Notes: a model not told the origin generated them from the letters alone. A stretch of 64,000 nt of DNA from Sva-07 sp963715825 (GCA_963715825.1 CAVQSI010000016.1:119296-183295), one strand, 5' to 3'; positions 33,548 through 42,986 are shown, numbered from the stretch's first letter. Numbers and translations are program-made.

Positions 33548-35202
33548 CAGCGCAGCGACACGGGCATCGACGCCGCCGCCCTCACGTCGGCGTAGAAGTC
33601 GTGGCCCTTGTCGTCGACGACGATGAACGCCGGGAAGTCCTCGACCTCGATCTTCCACACCGCCTCCATGCCGAGCTCCGGGTACTCCAGCACCTCGACC
33701 TTGCGGATGTTGTCGAGTGCCAGGCGGGCCGCAGGACCGCCGATCGAGCCGAGGTAGAAGCCGCCGTTGGTGGCGCACGAGTCGGTCACCTGCTTCGACC
33801 GGTTGCCCTTCGCGAGCATCACCATCGACCCACGAGCGGACTGGAACTGCTCGACGTAGCTGTCCATCCGGCCCGCCGTCGTGGGCCCGAACGAACCCGA
33901 CGCGTAGCCCTCGGGGGTCTTGGCCGGTCCGGCGTAGTACACGGCGTGGTCCTTCAGGTACTGCGGCATGTCCTCGCCGGCGTCGAGGCGTTCCTTGATC
34001 TTGGCGTGGGCGATGTCGCGGGCGACCACCATCGGCCCGGTCAGCATCACCCGGGTGGTCACCGGGTACTGCGACAGCTCGGCGAGGATGTCGTCCATCG
34101 GGCGGTTGAGGTCGATGCGCACCGGCTCGGCCTCGTCGAGGTGTTCGTCGCTCACCTCGGGCAGGAAGCGAGCCGGGTCGCGTTCGAGCTGCTCGAGGAA
34201 GATGCCGTCCTTGGTGATCTTGCCCAGCGCCTGGCGATCGGCGGAGCACGACACGGCGATCCCGACCGGGCACGACGCACCGTGGCGGGGGAGGCGGATG
34301 ATGCGGACGTCGTGGCAGAAGTACTTGCCGCCGAACTGCGCGCCGATGCCGGTCGACTGGCTGAGCTTCAACACCTGCTGCTCGAGGTCGAGGTCGCGGA
34401 ACGCGTGGCCGTCGGGCGATCCCGACGTCGGCAGCGAGTCGAGGTAGCGCGTCGACGCGAGCTTGGCGGTCTCGACGGCGAACTCGGCCGACGTGCCACC
34501 GATCACCACGGCGAGGTGGTACGGCGGGCAGGCGGACGTGCCGAGCGACTGCATCTTGTCGAAGATCCACGGCAGCAGCGTCGCCTCGTTGAGCAGCGCC
34601 TTGGTCTCCTGGTAGAGGTAGCTCTTGTTGGCCGAGCCGCCGCCCTTGGCCATGAACAGGAACGTGTAGGCGTCGCCGTCGACCGCCGAGATCTTGATCT
34701 CAGCGGGCAGGTTCGTGCCGGTGTTCTTCTCGGTGTACATGTCGAGCGGCGCCATCTGCGAGTACCGCAGATTCGACGTCTGGTACGTGTCGTAGATGCC
34801 GTGGGCGATCGCCTCCTCGTCGCCGCCACCGGTGAACACGAACTGGCCCTTCTTGCCCTTGACGATCGCGGTGCCGGTGTCCTGGCACATCGGCAGCACC
34901 CCGCCGGCGGCGATCGCGGCGTTCTTCAACAGGTCGAGGGCGACGAAGCGGTCGTTGTCGGACGCCTCGGGGTCGTCGAGGATGTTGCGCAGCTGCTGGA
35001 GATGGCCCGAGCGCAGGAAGTGGGCGATGTCGTGCATCGCCTCGGCGGTGAGTCGCCGGATCGCCTCGGGTTCGACCTTCAGGAACGTGCCCTCGGGTGT
35101 CTCGAACGTGGACACGCCCTCGGTGGTGACCAGCCGGTACTCGGTGTCGTCGGCCCCCAGCGGGAGCAGCGCGGTGTACTGGAACGGGGGAACCTCAGCC
35201 AT
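33547..35202 (-). CDS. fumA: class I fumarate hydratase (4Fe-4S)
   Basis: Hydrates fumarate to malate in the TCA cycle. The 551 residues compare with 548 for E. coli FumA. Cluster cysteines are in VLPMCQDTGTA, GTSACPPYHLA and HGASCPVGIAVSCSADR. The C-terminal beta domain begins around ITTRVMLTGPMVVARDIAHAK-like sequence and has GSFGPTTAGRMDSYV. ATG 35202 is chosen over the longer frame because TAGGCT (35211-35216, minus) sits eight bases upstream and MAEVPPFQYTALLPLG matches the family start. The membrane-protein gene follows with a one-base overlap. Being cluster-dependent, the enzyme should be oxygen sensitive. Confidence 0.94.
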   Translation of the reverse strand: MAEVPPFQYTALLPLGADDTEYRLVTTEGVSTFETPEGTFLKVEPEAIRRLTAEAMHDIAHFLRSGHLQQLRNILDDPEASDNDRFVALDLLKNAAIAAGGVLPMCQDTGTAIVKGKKGQFVFTGGGDEEAIAHGIYDTYQTSNLRYSQMAPLDMYTEKNTGTNLPAEIKISAVDGDAYTFLFMAKGGGSANKSYLYQETKALLNEATLLPWIFDKMQSLGTSACPPYHLAVVIGGTSAEFAVETAKLASTRYLDSLPTSGSPDGHAFRDLDLEQQVLKLSQSTGIGAQFGGKYFCHDVRIIRLPRHGASCPVGIAVSCSADRQALGKITKDGIFLEQLERDPARFLPEVSDEHLDEAEPVRIDLNRPMDDILAELSQYPVTTRVMLTGPMVVARDIAHAKIKERLDAGEDMPQYLKDHAVYYAGPAKTPEGYASGSFGPTTAGRMDSYVEQFQSARGSMVMLAKGNRSKQVTDSCATNGGFYLGSIGGPAARLALDNIRKVEVLEYPELGMEAVWKIEVEDFPAFIVVDDKGHDFYADVRAAASMPVSLR

Positions 35203-35261
35203 GCCGTCCGAGCCTACGACCGAGCTCGAGGGTCGACGAAGCTTCCACCTGCCTCCGGCTC

Positions 35262-35308
35262 TTCTCGTGAACAAGTGCACCGCTCAGAGGAGCAATTGTT
35301 CACGACAA
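35262..35308. repeat. palindrome, family 2 copy a
   Basis: Arms TTCTCGTGAACAAGTGC / GCAATTGTTCACGACAA with a central CTCAGAGGAG hairpin. It lies between the hydrolase stop and the fumarase promoter, both on the minus strand. Confidence 0.8.
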
Positions 35309-35321
35309 CAGAGCACCCCGG

Positions 35322-36551
35322 TCAACGGGTCATGAAGATGACGTCGTCAGGGATCGCCGTGGTCTCTGGGTCGATCATCTCGCCGCCGCGGAAGATCGAG
35401 TCGAGGAAGGTGATGGCGAAGGTGTTGGTGAGTTCCTTCGCCCGAGCGATGTCCATGAGGCCGTCGCCGCAGCCTTGTTCGGCATAGGAGTCGAGTACGT
35501 CGAGCAATGCTTGTGGTACCGGCGTGGGCAGCGTGGGGAGGAATGCCTGCGCTTCGCAGGCGATGCTGAAGCTCTGATGGCCTGCGTCGATCAGGTCCGC
35601 GCGGTGGTGCGGGGCGCTCGATGCGAGCTCCCACGGGCGGATGACGTTCGGGTCGATCGGGGTCACGTCATCGGCGGTGCCGGCCATCACGAGAGCGGGC
35701 ACGGTCATCGCTGCGAAGGCCTCGTCGGTGATTCCGTCGCTGGACGGGGCGAGCGTGATGATCGCATCGACGCGGGGGTCGGGCTCGATCGGGCCGAGGT
35801 CGGTGTTGACGCCGCCAGCGACGGCGTAGGTGGTGTATCCGCCCGCAGAGTGTCCGGTGACGGCCACCTTTTCCGCGTCGACGCTGGTGACGAACCCGGC
35901 GGTCTCCGTGCTCTGTGGGTCGGTCATGGCATCGATCACGGCGATCACGTCGTTGGGTCGGTTGAACGCGTTGGCTGCGCGGTCGCCCTCGACGGCGAGG
36001 ACGAGTTCGACCGCGGTGTTGCCGGTGTGGTCAGGCGCCGCAACGACGTAGCCGTGGCTCGCGATTGCCTCGGCGTAGTCAGCGGCGATGTAGCGCAAGC
36101 CGCCCGAACCGTGGGAGTACACCACGAGCGGGAACGGCCCATCGGCGGAGATCTGTGCGGCGTCGGCGGTCACCGCTGTCGGCGACTCGTAGTAGACGTC
36201 CGGCAGGAACGTGTACTGGTGCAGTGGCGCGTCGCCGGCGTCGTCGATCGGGAACCACACGTCGACCGTCAGCGGGCGATCCGAGTCGGCGTCGATCGTG
36301 ACCGTCTGGACGCCGACGTCGTACGGGCCTGGCGGCAGCGGCTCGAAGTCGGCGAGCGTGGCCTCGGTGGTTTCGGGTGCTGCTTCGGTGGTGTCGGGCG
36401 TGGTCTCGACCGGAGCCTCGGTGGTGTCGACGACCGCTTCGGTGGTCGGAGCCGCTGCGTCGGTCGTCTGACCGGCAGCGTCGTCGTCGCTCCCGCACGC
36501 GGCGAGGAGGAGGCTGGAGGCGAGGGCGATGGGGAGCAGACGTGAACGCAC
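35322..36551 (-). CDS. secreted alpha/beta-hydrolase lipoprotein (PAF-acetylhydrolase/PETase-like fold)
   Basis: A 409-residue exported esterase. Its signal peptide ends in LLLAAC (Cys near 19), followed by a Thr/Glu-Pro tether of about 50 residues. The catalytic core has VVYSHGSGGLRY (oxyanion loop), the nucleophile elbow VTGHSAGGYTTYAV, Asp in AGTADDVTPID and His in IDAGHQSFSI. The family includes platelet-activating-factor acetylhydrolases and polyester hydrolases; the substrate here is open. Its GTG has TACGTT (36558-36563, minus) six bases upstream. Confidence 0.83.
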   Translation of the reverse strand: MRSRLLPIALASSLLLAACGSDDDAAGQTTDAAAPTTEAVVDTTEAPVETTPDTTEAAPETTEATLADFEPLPPGPYDVGVQTVTIDADSDRPLTVDVWFPIDDAGDAPLHQYTFLPDVYYESPTAVTADAAQISADGPFPLVVYSHGSGGLRYIAADYAEAIASHGYVVAAPDHTGNTAVELVLAVEGDRAANAFNRPNDVIAVIDAMTDPQSTETAGFVTSVDAEKVAVTGHSAGGYTTYAVAGGVNTDLGPIEPDPRVDAIITLAPSSDGITDEAFAAMTVPALVMAGTADDVTPIDPNVIRPWELASSAPHHRADLIDAGHQSFSIACEAQAFLPTLPTPVPQALLDVLDSYAEQGCGDGLMDIARAKELTNTFAITFLDSIFRGGEMIDPETTAIPDDVIFMTR

Positions 36552-36635
36552 GTCGGCAACGTAGTGGGCCTGTTCTCGCGACGCGAAGCCGTCCCAGGCT
36601 CCATCTCGCCAGGAAAAGGTTGACGGGAGTGCTCG

Positions 36636-37361
36636 TCAGGCGAAGGTCTCGACCAGGAGCGCCACCGATGCGAGGGTGCAGATCACCAGCACGGCGGGGC
36701 GGACGACCTCGGGTCGCAGGTAGTCCTTGACCAACCGCGCCGTCACGATGCCGAGCACGACGCCCGGCAGGATCAGTGCGGTGAGCTGTAACTGGCGCAC
36801 ACCGATCTCGCCGGCGAGCCACAGCGCGACGATCGACATCACCGAGCCAATCGAGAAGAACGCCGAGATCGTCGCTCGCATCGTTGCCGGATCGCTGTTC
36901 TGGTAGGTCAGTGCCATCGGTGGCCCGCCGACACCGGTGGTGGTGCCGGCGAATCCCGATGCGAGCCCGGCGACCACGAGGGCGCGGTCGGTGGGCTGGA
37001 ACAGCCGCCCGGTGATCGAGGCGACGACGGCCAGGAGGACCGACCCCGCGACCAGGATGGCCAGCACGCGATCCGACAGCGAGGCCACCACGAGTGCACC
37101 TGCGATCGTGCCGGGAATGCGCCCACCAACAGCGAAGCCGACGTCGCGCGGCGCGATGTGCCGGCGATCGACCCATGCAATCGTGAACGTCAGCGGGAGC
37201 ACCGCCAGCATGATTGCCGCCGGGATGAAGTCCGGGTCGGCGAGCAGCAGCATCGGCGACGCGATCATCCCCAGCCCGATGCCGATGGAGGCCTGCACGG
37301 TCGAGCCGACGAAGACGACCATGATGCATGCGGTCGCCATGCCGACCGAGAGGCCGACCAT
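36636..37361 (-). CDS. TauE/SafE-family permease
   Basis: A 241-residue inner-membrane protein with about seven to eight helices in two inverted halves: GLSVGMATACIMVVFVGSTV, then GIGLGMIASPMLLL, and in the second half GLASGFAGTTTGVGGPPMAL. These paired Gly-rich motifs define the sulfite/organosulfonate exporter family, whose substrates vary. ATG 37361 is chosen since it overlaps the hrpB stop (TGATG); the longer frame is antisense-like. It follows hrpB in the operon, without evident functional link. Confidence 0.85.
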   Translation of the reverse strand: MVGLSVGMATACIMVVFVGSTVQASIGIGLGMIASPMLLLADPDFIPAAIMLAVLPLTFTIAWVDRRHIAPRDVGFAVGGRIPGTIAGALVVASLSDRVLAILVAGSVLLAVVASITGRLFQPTDRALVVAGLASGFAGTTTGVGGPPMALTYQNSDPATMRATISAFFSIGSVMSIVALWLAGEIGVRQLQLTALILPGVVLGIVTARLVKDYLRPEVVRPAVLVICTLASVALLVETFA

Positions 37362-39904
37362 CAGCGGTCCTTCATGCGTTTGGGGTCGGCGTTGGCCGGG
37401 TCGTCGGGCCACCGATGTTTCGGATAGCGCCCAGCCATGTCCTTCTTGACGTCGGCCCACGACCCTGCCCAGAAGCCCGGCAGGTCGGCGGTGACCTGGA
37501 TCGGCCGATCGGCCGGCGACAGCAGGTGCAAACGGATCGGCAGGCCACCAGCGGTGGGATGGATGGTCACGCCGAACAGATCCTGCACGCGCACGAACGC
37601 ATCAGGCTGCTCGCCCGCATAGTCGATCGGCACCGACCTCCCCGACGGCAGGGCGAGGGTGGCGGGCGCGACGTCGTCGAGGTCGGCGCCGACCTCCCAG
37701 GGGAGTTGGCTGCGCAGCACCATCGCCACGTCGAGCCGTTCGAGGTCGGCGCGCCCGGTGGCGCCCGGCAGATAGGGGGCCAGCCAGCTGTCGACCGTTG
37801 CGGCGAGGACGGCGGTCGACCAGTCGGGCCACGGCGCTCCGACCGTGCGGTGCAGGAAGTCGACCCGTTCTCGTAGCGACATGGCCGCGTCGGTCCAGCG
37901 CAGCGCGCCGAGTGCCGTTGCCTGGACCCGGGCCATCAGCGCAGCCGTGGTGTCGTCGCTCGGTGTGGGGCGGTCGACGCGTCGGCCGAGTTGGATCGAT
38001 CCGAGGCGTCGTTCGATCGTCTCGACCAGGTCGTCGCGGTCGGCGTCCCAGGCGAGCGTTCGGCGCTCGATGATCTCGGGGCCGAACTCGGCGACGACGT
38101 CGTCGGCATCGACCACGGCGGCGACGCGGATCCGGGCTCGGTCGCGTCGGCCGTCGAGGTCGGCGGCCACGAGGAACGCCTCGTCGGCGAGCGGGTCGTC
38201 GTCGGGCAACCAGGCGCCCGAGCCGGAGCGCAGCTGGAACTGGCCGGGTCGTCGTCGGGCCGCCAACCGGTCGGGGAAGCCGAGCAGGAGGACGGCACCC
38301 GATCGGTCGGCGTCGACGTCGTCGAGATCGAAGCGGAGACCGGCGCGACGGGCGAGATCGCCCGCCCGGTCCCGCAACCGATGCACAGCGCCGCGGTCGG
38401 CGGCGTCGTGGCCTCGCCGTCCGGTCAGTGCGCCGATGCGCAGCGCCAGGTCGGCGGGCAGGTCGTCGGCCCGGCCTCGGAAGATGTCGCGCTCTTCGAT
38501 GAGGGTGGCGATCACGCAGGCCAGCGACGATCGGTCGACGGCGACCATCCGAGCGAGGCGAGGGTGCACGGGCAGACCGAGCATGGTGCGGCCGAGCGTC
38601 GTGATCGCGCCGTCGGCATCGATGGCATGGAGATCGCCGAGCAGTTCTCGCGCCTGGGCGAGCGCGCCGGCGGGGGGAGCGTCGATGAACCGGAGGTCGT
38701 CGCCGCCACCCCAGGCAGCGAGCTCCAGTGCAAACCCGGCGAGGTCCGCCTGGGTGATCTCGGGCGACCGGTGTTTGGCCCGGGTGCCGTGTTCGAGCGT
38801 GCTCCAGAGCCGGTAGGCGGCGCCCGGTTCGGTACGTCCAGCGCGCCCTGCTCGCTGCTCGGCCGACGCCCGACTGGTCGACACCGTGGTGAGCCGGGTC
38901 ATGCCGGTGCGTGCGTCGAAGCGCGGCTCGCGTGCCAGCCCGCTGTCGACCACCACCCGGACGCCGTCGACGGTCAGCGACGTCTCGGCGATGTCGGTCG
39001 ACAGCACCACCCGTCGGCGGCCTGGACGAGACCGAGCGAGCGCCGCATCCTGTTCGGTGAGCGACAGCGCACCGGCGAGCGGGAACACGTCGACGTCATC
39101 GGCGACCGTGTCACGCAGCATCGACTCGGTTCGTCGGATTTCACCGATGCCCGGCAGGAACACCAGGACGTCGCCGGTCTGTTCGCGCAGGGCCCGTTGT
39201 ATGGCGGCCACGACGTCGGGTTCGATGCGCTGCTGGCCGCCACCGGCCCGTGGCCGCGTCTGGCCTGGCCGCCCGCCGCGGCGGGCGCCAGTGCGAGCGC
39301 TTCCGGACGGTACGCGGGGCATCCAGTGCATCTCGACGTCGAACATCCGCCCCTCGCTCGCAACCACCGGGGCATCGAGGAGCGCCGTCAGGCCCTCGAC
39401 GTCGGGAGTGGCCGACATCGCAAGGAGCCGTAGGTCGGGCCGGATCGTCGATGCGACGTCGAGCGCGAGCGCGAGTCCGAGGTCCGTCGTGAGGTTGCGT
39501 TCGTGGACCTCGTCGAAGATGACGAGACCGACCCCGGGGAGCTCTGGGTCGTTCTGGAGGCGACGGGTGAGCACGCCTTCGGTGACCACCTCGATCCGGG
39601 TCGTGGCGCCGATGTGGCGCTCGTCGCGGGTCTGGTAGCCGACGAGGCCACCGACGTCGGTCCGCGTGGTGTCGGCCATCCGACGTGCAGCGGCGCGCGT
39701 CGCCAACCGGCGGGGTTCGAGCATGACGATCCGCTGACCGTCGAGCCATTCCTCGTCGAGCAGGGCCAGCGGGATGACGGTGGTCTTGCCGGCCCCTGGA
39801 GGCGCAACGAGCACGGCGCGTCGACGGTCGGCGAGCGCGGTCCGAACCTCGGGGATTGCCTCGACGACGGGAAGGTCGGGAATCTCGACAGGCCCCGAGG
39901 GCAC
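37361..39904 (-). CDS. hrpB: HrpB-family ATP-dependent RNA helicase
   Basis: An 847-residue DExH-box helicase. Motif I is VAPPGAGKTTVIPL near 33, Ia LEPRRLATRAAARRMA, II FDEVHERNL, III MSATPDVEGL, and V-VI include STDIAETSLTV and AEQRAGRAGRTEPGAAYRLW. The C-terminal HrpB domain ends with PADRPIQVTADLPGFWAGSW, and then DMAGRYPKHRWPDDP, the family signature. Its physiological role in bacteria is poorly defined. The start is four bases after the stop of the upstream gene, and the stop overlaps the TauE-like gene. Confidence 0.95.
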   Translation of the reverse strand: MPSGPVEIPDLPVVEAIPEVRTALADRRRAVLVAPPGAGKTTVIPLALLDEEWLDGQRIVMLEPRRLATRAAARRMADTTRTDVGGLVGYQTRDERHIGATTRIEVVTEGVLTRRLQNDPELPGVGLVIFDEVHERNLTTDLGLALALDVASTIRPDLRLLAMSATPDVEGLTALLDAPVVASEGRMFDVEMHWMPRVPSGSARTGARRGGRPGQTRPRAGGGQQRIEPDVVAAIQRALREQTGDVLVFLPGIGEIRRTESMLRDTVADDVDVFPLAGALSLTEQDAALARSRPGRRRVVLSTDIAETSLTVDGVRVVVDSGLAREPRFDARTGMTRLTTVSTSRASAEQRAGRAGRTEPGAAYRLWSTLEHGTRAKHRSPEITQADLAGFALELAAWGGGDDLRFIDAPPAGALAQARELLGDLHAIDADGAITTLGRTMLGLPVHPRLARMVAVDRSSLACVIATLIEERDIFRGRADDLPADLALRIGALTGRRGHDAADRGAVHRLRDRAGDLARRAGLRFDLDDVDADRSGAVLLLGFPDRLAARRRPGQFQLRSGSGAWLPDDDPLADEAFLVAADLDGRRDRARIRVAAVVDADDVVAEFGPEIIERRTLAWDADRDDLVETIERRLGSIQLGRRVDRPTPSDDTTAALMARVQATALGALRWTDAAMSLRERVDFLHRTVGAPWPDWSTAVLAATVDSWLAPYLPGATGRADLERLDVAMVLRSQLPWEVGADLDDVAPATLALPSGRSVPIDYAGEQPDAFVRVQDLFGVTIHPTAGGLPIRLHLLSPADRPIQVTADLPGFWAGSWADVKKDMAGRYPKHRWPDDPANADPKRMKDR

Positions 39905-39908
39905 GATG

Positions 39909-40454
39909 TCAGCCCAGCGCGGGCGAACCGCGGAACGGACCCGGGTCGCCGGGGCCGGGCACGGGGATCGAGGTCCACCAGCAGACCTCGGCGATGGCGT
40001 CGGCGACCGCTTCCCACTCGGGTGGGTTCCAACCCTGGGCCGCCGCGGCCACCACGCCGTCGACGCGGGTGAACACGAATGCCGGCAGCTCGCTGAGCCC
40101 GGCTGCCTTCACGAACGCACGGTCGGGGTCGCAGAACGCGAGGAACCGGTCGGCGTTGGGGCCCAGGAACGTGCGGGTGTCTGCTGCGTTGGCCGTGACG
40201 ATCAGGTTGATCCGGGCGTCGGAGCCACGGAACTGTTCGAGCACGCGGGCGGCGGCCTTGAGCACCCAGGAACTCTCGTTGGTGTACGGATCGAGCACCA
40301 CCGACGCGAGGTGGAACGTGGTGAGCCACTCCATGATCGGGCGGCCCGTGCCGGCTGCGCCGTCGACCAGCGGAGTCAGGACGAGATTGGCCGGGAGCTG
40401 TTGGCCCAGGCGTGACGGAGCCGGTGCTGCGGTGTCGGGGGTCGTGTCGGCCAC
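39909..40454 (-). CDS. conserved protein, possibly thioredoxin-fold, unknown function
   Basis: A 181-residue soluble protein. The pattern ASVVLDPYTNESSWVLKAAARVLEQF, then INLIVTANAADTRTFLG and AFVKAAGLSELPAFVFTRVDG, resembles a thioredoxin-like fold with the cis-Pro region SELPAFVF, but the usual CxxC is missing (SSWV in its place). I do not recognise a named family. GTG 40454 is chosen because TACGAT (40463-40468, minus) lies eight bases upstream; the longer frame reads into antisense of the divergent gene. It is four bases upstream of hrpB. Confidence 0.6.
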   Translation of the reverse strand: MADTTPDTAAPAPSRLGQQLPANLVLTPLVDGAAGTGRPIMEWLTTFHLASVVLDPYTNESSWVLKAAARVLEQFRGSDARINLIVTANAADTRTFLGPNADRFLAFCDPDRAFVKAAGLSELPAFVFTRVDGVVAAAAQGWNPPEWEAVADAIAEVCWWTSIPVPGPGDPGPFRGSPALG

Positions 40455-40601
40455 GGCCAGCGATCGTAGCGACTGGCGTCCCCGATCGGGGTATCCACTG
40501 CGCTGACCGTCGAGCGTCACATCGTGTCGAGGCGGATGCGACGGTGATTCGAGTCCGGGGAGCACACGACAGCGTTGGCTGAGTCGGGGTACGGTCGCGC
40601 C

Positions 40602-41415
40602 GTGCATCCGATCGAGCATCTCCGATATGTCGCGAGAGCGCAGGGCGCCGATCCGTCGTCGCTGGTGGAGGAGACGGCACACGCGCTCGGCTCGCTCCAC
40701 TTCGATCCGTCCGGCCTGGTCGTGGCGTGCCGACGGATCGTCGAACGGCATCCGTTCACCGGGGCGCTGTGGTGGTTGTGTGCGAACGTGGCGACGTCGG
40801 CCGAGCCGTTCGAGGCGGTGTGGGAACTCGCCGACGAGATCCGCAGCGATCGCACCGGCGCTGAGTTGGGCGCCGTGCTTCCCGACGAGGCCGTGATCGT
40901 CACGATCGGCGATCCCGACGTGATCGGCGACGGTCTGATCCGGCGAGGCGACGTTCGGGTGCTGGCACTCGACGCCGGCTACACCGCCACGTCGTTCGTG
41001 CGGCGGCTCGAGCGCTACGACGTCGACGTGGAAGCCGTCGACGCCGGTGTGGCCGGCGCCGCCGTTCGCCACGCCGGGGTCGTGTTGGTCGAGGCGCTCG
41101 CCGTCGACTCCGAGCGCGCCGTGGTCCCCATCGGGTCGTCCACGATCGCTGCTGCAGCGTCGGCGTTCGGGAGCGAGGTGTGGATCGTGGCAGGAGTCGG
41201 GCGGCGCCTGCCGTCGGGCTTCCTCGATGCAATGGTGGCCAAGGTCGACGCGCTGGCTGCCGAGCACGATCCGTGGGACCTCGACGTCGAGGTGCATCCC
41301 CACGTCGATGTTCACCCACGTCGTCGGTCCGCACGGCAAGGTGCCGATGGGTCCGCCGGCGATCGTCGCCGAGTGCCCGATGGCCCACGAACTCCTCCGC
41401 CCCAGCCACATCTGA
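40602..41415 (+). pseudogene. eIF-2B/MtnA-like protein, frameshifted near the C-terminus
   Basis: About 270 residues if repaired. The N-terminal helical part (MHPIEHLRYVARAQGADPSS) and a Rossmann-like half with VLALDAGYTATSFVRRLERY, AGVVLVEALAV and VVPIGSSTIAAAASAFGSEV resemble the initiation factor 2B and ribose-1-phosphate isomerase fold. After GAGGTG (about 41294) the frame changes; removing one base gives VEVIPTSMFTHVVGPHGKVP then MAHELLRPSHI, a sensible ending at the TGA of 41413-41415. TACGGT (40590-40595) lies six bases before the GTG. Substrate unknown; the family call is moderate. Confidence 0.6.
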
Positions 41416-41433
41416 CCTGACGCTGCCCCCAGT

Positions 41434-41489
41434 CACGTTTGTGTTGCGGTTCCGGCGGAGCGGGTCGCCGGAAACTGCGCACAAACGGG
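41434..41489. repeat. dispersed palindrome, family 1 copy B (left flank of DUF559 gene)
   Basis: Arms ACGTTTGTG / GCACAAACG enclose TTCCGGCG-type inner arms. It lies in the convergent gap, 17 bases from the DUF559 gene's stop. It matches the reverse complement of copy C better than it matches copy A. Confidence 0.85.
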
Positions 41490-41505
41490 TTGGCGATGGA
41501 ATGTG

Positions 41506-42426
41506 TCAGGCGGCGGTCCGAGGCCCCGCTGGCGACAGACGGACCCGCAGCGTGCGGCGAACCATGTCGGAGCGTTCGATGACGTCGTTGAAGGTGTACT
41601 CGAACACACGCACACCGAGGTCTTGGAGTTCGTTGCGCCGCTGAGCATCCCGAGCCCGCTCGGATGGACTGGCATGGCCCTGCTGGCCGGAGACCTCGAC
41701 GACAACGTTGGCTGCCTCGAAGAAGAAGTCGACTCGAGCGACGTGCCGACTGTTCGCCCGGAACACCACCTGCTTTCGCGGTGTCGGCAACCCCGACTCC
41801 CTGACGAGTTCGAGGAACCGTCGTTCGAGGTGGGTGTGGCCGCCCGAGTCGACGATCATCTCCTCGACGAGTCGGCATCCCCAACGACCCGAGCCTCGCA
41901 GACCCTCCAGGCGCCGGGCGAGCGCTTCGGGCGACGAGAGTTGGAGACGGACGGCGCTGTCGATCGCAGCCTCGATGCGCTGCGGGTGTGCCCGGGCAAG
42001 AGCGAGATCGAACACGGTTCGGGTGGCCGAGGTGGCTCGGAAGCCGCCAACCACGACATGATCGATCGGATCGAGCCGCTTGGTCGTGTGCACCGCGAAG
42101 GGCAGCACGGCCGGTCTGCGGGGCCGTTCGATCGTGAATTCGACGGCGTGCGCGCGGGATCGATCGAGTCCGTGGAGTGCGGCTGCGGCCTCGAAGCTGA
42201 CCCAGCTGCGTTCGCCGAGGCACAGCAGTCCGCAACGCAGCCGGCGACGATGGGTGTCGGGTGAGCCGCGAAGCGCATACACGCGCGGTGCGAGCCGGAA
42301 CATCCATCCGTCGGCGACGAGGCGACGATGGGTCCAGTTCGACACACCGTGCGATCGGAGTTGTTCGACGGTGAGGAGGCCGTCCTGGTCGGCGGCGAGG
42401 TCGGTCAGTGCGGCGCTGATCTTCAT
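41506..42426 (-). CDS. AbiEi-like/DUF559 protein (winged helix plus nuclease-like domain)
   Basis: A 306-residue protein. The N-terminal 60 residues (DQDGLLTVEQLRSHGVSNWT then RRLVADGWMFRLAPRVYAL) are the winged-helix domain of AbiEi-type antitoxins. The C-terminal part, from HLERRFLELVRESGLPTPRK, is a Vsr/DUF559 PD-(D/E)XK-like domain: VDFFFEAANVVVEVSGQQGH and ERARDAQRRNELQDLGVRV. The usual EVDG is EVSG here, so catalysis is uncertain. No AbiEii toxin gene is adjacent. The gene is bracketed by inverted copies of family 1 palindromes. ATG 42426 is chosen because the longer frame translates copy C. Confidence 0.78.
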   Translation of the reverse strand: MKISAALTDLAADQDGLLTVEQLRSHGVSNWTHRRLVADGWMFRLAPRVYALRGSPDTHRRRLRCGLLCLGERSWVSFEAAAALHGLDRSRAHAVEFTIERPRRPAVLPFAVHTTKRLDPIDHVVVGGFRATSATRTVFDLALARAHPQRIEAAIDSAVRLQLSSPEALARRLEGLRGSGRWGCRLVEEMIVDSGGHTHLERRFLELVRESGLPTPRKQVVFRANSRHVARVDFFFEAANVVVEVSGQQGHASPSERARDAQRRNELQDLGVRVFEYTFNDVIERSDMVRRTLRVRLSPAGPRTAA

Positions 42427-42463
42427 GCCCCGACAGTGGGCGCCGTCCCGGCGAGAGCGGAAA

Positions 42464-42523
42464 CCCTCGTTTGTGCTCGGTTTCTGGTGACCCAGTCCGC
42501 CGATTCCGCAACGCAAACGTGGG
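42464..42523. repeat. dispersed palindrome, family 1 copy C (right flank of DUF559 gene)
   Basis: Sixty bases from CCCTCGTTTGTG to CAAACGTGGG, inverted with respect to copy B and about 80 percent alike to it by eye. It lies 37 bases upstream of the DUF559 start and 11 bases past the next gene's stop. Confidence 0.85.
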
Positions 42524-42534
42524 TTGGGCGGGGG

Positions 42535-42831
42535 TCAGATGCGGCGTTGGGCGGGGGGATGGCCGAGGATGTCGGTCATCACGTCGCGGGCTTCGGCCTT
42601 GCGGTCCTCGGTGACGAACACCCTCGCCATCGGCTCACGGCTGTTCATGTACGGGTTGAGGTTGTAGTCGTCGGTGGTGACCGCCGGAATCCCCTGCGAC
42701 TTGAGCTCGTCGACGATCATCGGCGCCATCCACTGCGGCACCCACCCGGCCTCGACCGTGCGGTCAGGATTCGGGGGCTTGGGTTCGTGCTTGCCGAACA
42801 CCCAGTGCCAGGCGCTACGGAACGTCGGCAT
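42535..42831 (-). CDS. DUF2007-like small protein
   Basis: A 98-residue cytoplasmic protein: MPTFRSAWHWVFGKHEPKPP, then a ferredoxin-like pattern MAPMIVDELKSQGIPAVTTDDYNL and MARVFVTEDRKAEARDVMTDIL, which resembles DUF2007 (proposed signal-transducing) domains. The start at 42831 drops an unlikely N-terminal extension. No partner gene is evident; the nearby amidase gene is divergent with a 155-base gap, in which I see only its Shine-Dalgarno. Confidence 0.62.
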   Translation of the reverse strand: MPTFRSAWHWVFGKHEPKPPNPDRTVEAGWVPQWMAPMIVDELKSQGIPAVTTDDYNLNPYMNSREPMARVFVTEDRKAEARDVMTDILGHPPAQRRI

Positions 42832-42986
42832 CGCGTTGCTTCCTCGGTCGGTGACAGCGGTTGTTTCCGCTGGGTGAACTGAATGTACGAGCAGCGTCGA
42901 GGCCTTGTCCACGCGTCGACTGATCGTTAGTGTCACGCGCACACCGACCGATTGCGCCGGACCGCCGAGGAACACCAGGGGATCTC

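Noticed and set aside
41434..42523. Copies B and C as terminal inverted repeats of a classical insertion sequence
   Set aside because: No transposase, no clear target-site duplication, and each repeat is itself a palindrome; a REP-like arrangement fits better.
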